Part shown: piece after piece, positions 6,116-7,735 of the stretch
How positions within the stretch are numbered: position 1 is the stretch's first letter
Layout: each line of letters opens with the position of its first letter
Origin: JBOHTO01 sp050733695
GTDB lineage: Bacteria; Gemmatimonadota; Gemmatimonadetes; Gemmatimonadales; Gemmatimonadaceae
Assembly (NCBI GenBank): GCA_050733695.1
Contig: JBOHTO010000185.1
Span: forward strand, 1 to 7,735
DNA: 7,735 nt
Direction of reading: 5' to 3'
Made by a program: the position numbers and the translations under genes
The notes under the pieces: model-generated
Databases searched by the model: none
What the model was told of the DNA's origin: nothing
Seen by the model: only the letters and a program-made list of their open reading frames with translations

Positions 6116-7290
6116 TCCCCGCGCGATGTGACATTCTCGTCGTGGGTGGCGGTCCTGCAGGGCTGATCGCCGCGCGCGAGGCATGCGCAGCCGCACCGGA
6201 ACTCGATCTTCTGCTGCTCGAGCGCGATCGCGCGATCGGCGCACCCGTACGATGCGGTGAAGGTGTCGGGTCACAGGGCCTCTCGGAGTTCAGCGATCCG
6301 AGGGGCGCGAGTTGGGCTGTGCGGCGGATCACGCGCGTCATCTTCCGCGCGCCCGACGGGACGGAGGTGCGCGTAGCGGAAGGTGACGTAGGTTACATTC
6401 TCGATCGAACGAGGTTCGAACCGGCGCTCGCAGCCGAGGCTGGACGCGCGGGCGCCACGCTGGCTGTTGGAACCGAGGCCACCGGCATGCGCCGCGACGG
6501 CGATGCGTGGCGCGTGGACGTTCACGGTGCGGCCGGCGCGAGCAGCGTCAGGGCGCGCCTCGTCATCGGCGCCGACGGCGTAGAGAGCATGGTTGGCGCC
6601 TGGGCCGGGCTCGACACGCGCGTGCCGGCGCGCGACATGGAGAGCTGCGCGCAGTACGTGGTATCGGGGATCGATTTCGATCCGGATGCCATCTATCTGC
6701 ACTTCGGCGACCGCATCGCGCCCGGCGGCTACGCCTGGGTTTTCCCGAAGGAGATCGGGGTTGCGAACGTGGGTCTGGGCGTCGTCGCACTCAGGGGAGA
6801 CGGCCGCCCCGCGCGCGATTACCTCGACGACTATCTCGACGGCTACTATCCCGCTGGCGTGCGGACGGGCTATACCGTGGGCGGCGTGATCGTGCACACG
6901 ACGATAAAGCGCACGGTGGCGGACGGCGTGATCATCTGTGGTGATGCGGCGCACATGGTGAACCCGCTGTCGGGCGGCGGGATTGTGAACGCGATGAAGG
7001 CGGGGCGGCTCGCGGCGGAGACGGCGGTCGACGCACTGAGGGCCGGTGACGCCAGCGCGGCGCGGCTGCAGCGATTCCACGAACGCTGGATGGCGCTGCT
7101 CGGAGAGGATCATCTGCGCTTCTACAAGCTCAAGGAAACGCTGAACACATTCGACGACGGATTCTTCGACGATCTTGCGCGAACGCTCAACCGGATTCCC
7201 GAGGCGAGGCGATCGCTGGGCCGCATCTTCGCGACGGCGCTGGTGCGGCATCCTGCGCTCATCCCGGTGGCGGCGCGGTACTTCGTGTGA
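6112..7290 (+). CDS. Geranylgeranyl reductase family FAD-dependent oxidoreductase
   Basis: A 392-residue protein of the p-hydroxybenzoate-hydroxylase-like flavoprotein group, at the usual length for geranylgeranyl reductases. Residues 7-24 (DILVVGGGPAGLIAAREA) are the FAD-binding Rossmann motif, with the ribose-binding Glu near 37. RCGEGVG (47-53) matches the Cys-containing motif characteristic of archaeal and bacterial GGR proteins. YILDRTRFEPALA (about 95-107), VIGADGVES (151-159), AWVFPKEIGVANVGLGV (208-224) and CGDAAHMVNPLSGGG (276-290) are the other family blocks. It probably reduces double bonds of an isoprenoid chain, such as a menaquinone side chain, geranylgeranyl group or other polyprenyl lipid, using electrons from the adjacent ferredoxin. 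The exact substrate cannot be read from sequence; chlorophyll-pathway BchP is less likely because no photosynthesis genes are nearby. The ATG at 6112 overlaps the ferredoxin stop and has no Shine-Dalgarno, so it depends on coupling. Its stop lies 7 bases from the convergent deacetylase stop. Confidence 0.92.
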   Translation: MIPARCDILVVGGGPAGLIAAREACAAAPELDLLLLERDRAIGAPVRCGEGVGSQGLSEFSDPRGASWAVRRITRVIFRAPDGTEVRVAEGDVGYILDRTRFEPALAAEAGRAGATLAVGTEATGMRRDGDAWRVDVHGAAGASSVRARLVIGADGVESMVGAWAGLDTRVPARDMESCAQYVVSGIDFDPDAIYLHFGDRIAPGGYAWVFPKEIGVANVGLGVVALRGDGRPARDYLDDYLDGYYPAGVRTGYTVGGVIVHTTIKRTVADGVIICGDAAHMVNPLSGGGIVNAMKAGRLAAETAVDALRAGDASAARLQRFHERWMALLGEDHLRFYKLKETLNTFDDGFFDDLARTLNRIPEARRSLGRIFATALVRHPALIPVAARYFV

Positions 7291-7297
7291 CCGCTGC

Positions 7298-7735
7298 TCA
7301 GTCGCCCGATTGGGGAACAGCAACATGGCTTCCCGCTTTCGCGGGCATGGCCGGGGCGGCGGGAATGATGGGGGCGGCGGGAATGACCGAAGCGGAGGGA
7401 ATGACGGAGGGAGCGGGAGCGACGTGCGTGCTGCCTTCCAATGCTGCAAAGGTTCCCGTCAGCCGTTGCCAGATCGTTGTCCCGACGGCGAAGTGGTTGG
7501 TGGCCATGGCCGCGACGCGCTCGATGGCGCCGAGGGAACCGACGCAGGGCGTCGGCGGGGTCCACATGTACACCGGTAGCCGCGGTATGGCCATCGGGTC
7601 GCCCGTGAAGCGCGCCGCGAGGTCGAAGCCGGCGCTGTAACCGGCCTCCGCGGCGAGCACGCGCTCGCGAGTGCGCGCAGCTCCGAACGGATAGGCGACG
7701 GCGGTCACGTCGACGTCGAGCGCCTGCGCGAGCGC
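7298..7735 (-). CDS. Polysaccharide deacetylase-like protein, C-terminal fragment with repeat-derived tail
   Basis: The frame is open to the right edge, so this is the last 145 codons of a larger gene. Near the edge, VTAVAYPFGAARTRERV, then AAEAGYSAGFDLA and IPRLPVYMW, match the closing part of NodB-type polysaccharide deacetylases: the AYPFG strand, the GY-AGF strand and the PRL element. The metal-binding and catalytic Asp/His motifs would lie outside the window, so activity cannot be judged. Such enzymes remove N- or O-acetyl groups from cell-wall or extracellular polysaccharides. After the fold, the last 41 residues are five hexapeptide repeats rich in Pro, Ala and Ile plus GSHVAVPQSGD, encoded by an 18-base tandem repeat. 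An internal ATG at 7708 could be taken as a start but would cut the domain. The gene converges on the reductase gene. Confidence 0.74.
   Translation of the reverse strand, partial: ALAQALDVDVTAVAYPFGAARTRERVLAAEAGYSAGFDLAARFTGDPMAIPRLPVYMWTPPTPCVGSLGAIERVAAMATNHFAVGTTIWQRLTGTFAALEGSTHVAPAPSVIPSASVIPAAPIIPAAPAMPAKAGSHVAVPQSGD
7332..7345. repeat. Short palindrome CCCGC-tttc-GCGGG
   Basis: A perfect 5-base-pair stem with a 4-base loop lies inside the deacetylase reading frame, just beyond the convergent stop codons. Its core resembles the dispersed TTCCCGCGAAAGCGGGAA-type palindromes that are common in many high-GC bacterial genomes and give translated artefacts such as PAKAG or HSRESG. It could form an RNA hairpin at the 3' end of the reductase mRNA, but no T-run follows, so I do not call a terminator. 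Confidence 0.6.
7334..7423. repeat. 18-base tandem repeat in the deacetylase tail
   Basis: Five degenerate 18-base units are visible. On the minus strand they encode VAPAPS, VIPSAS, VIPAAP, IIPAAP and AMPAKA. Most plus-strand copies end in GGGAATGAC or GGGAATGAT. The first unit (7334-7351) contains most of the short palindrome, suggesting the array grew from a copy of that element. The unit length is a multiple of three, so the frame is kept. Confidence 0.82.

Noticed and set aside
5678..6274. Minus-strand frame of 198 codons across the divergent intergenic region
   Set aside because: Its product is a basic, low-complexity peptide antisense to the ferredoxin and reductase genes, and it crosses the strong plus-strand promoter.
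7332..7345. Palindrome as an intrinsic terminator between convergent genes
   Set aside because: The stem is only five base pairs and no T-run follows on either strand; it also lies within the deacetylase coding frame.
7334..7423. 18-base tandem units as a CRISPR-like array
   Set aside because: The units are adjacent, degenerate and in frame with a gene, with no spacers and no cas genes.
6271..7449. Open minus-strand frame of 392 codons opposite the reductase gene
   Set aside because: It is rich in Arg, His and Val with no recognisable domain, and its complement is a reductase with all family motifs. The equal length is coincidence.

Overview
The window looks like a piece of a high-GC bacterial chromosome, most likely Gemmatimonadota or a close relative. 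The pointers are an MreC with a long C-terminal tail rich in Asp-Thr-Val, Asp-Ser-Ala and Pro runs, a HEAT-repeat protein fused to a cyclophilin, and a secreted protein whose mature N-terminus reads QFGSFGQNKIQYRDFEW. The phylum is inferred from recalled family features, not from a search. I see no rRNA, tRNA, CRISPR array, phage gene or insertion sequence.

Left and middle, minus strand (positions 5678 down to 1): a tightly packed gene string, probably one operon. It starts with the cell-shape genes mreB, mreC and mreD. A doubtful 83-residue ORF follows, overlapping the stop of mreD and the start of the next gene by four bases each. Then come a YbgC-type acyl-CoA thioesterase, a large HEAT-repeat/cyclophilin envelope protein, and the first 46 codons of a secreted protein running off the left edge. 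The usual partners after mreD, mrdA (PBP2) and rodA, are not here.

Right, plus strand (5822 to 7290): a near-consensus promoter drives a two-gene unit made of a 2x[4Fe-4S] ferredoxin and a geranylgeranyl-reductase-family flavoprotein, joined by an ATGA overlap. The pairing resembles the archaeal arrangement in which a ferredoxin supplies electrons for saturating isoprenoid chains. Here the substrate could be a menaquinone side chain or another polyprenyl group. The promoter lies so close to the ferredoxin ATG that the mRNA may be leaderless.

Right edge, minus strand (7735 to 7298): the C-terminal part of a polysaccharide-deacetylase-like protein, convergent with the reductase gene. Its tail is a run of hexapeptide repeats encoded by 18-base tandem units that include a short palindrome.

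The features most worth a second look are the ferredoxin/reductase pair with its leaderless promoter, the in-frame (CCCCCT)5 tract with G-quadruplex potential in the ferredoxin gene, the missing start codon in front of an apparent lipoprotein signal in the HEAT/cyclophilin gene, and the fact that three genes here carry C-terminal tails built from tandem repeats that keep the reading frame.
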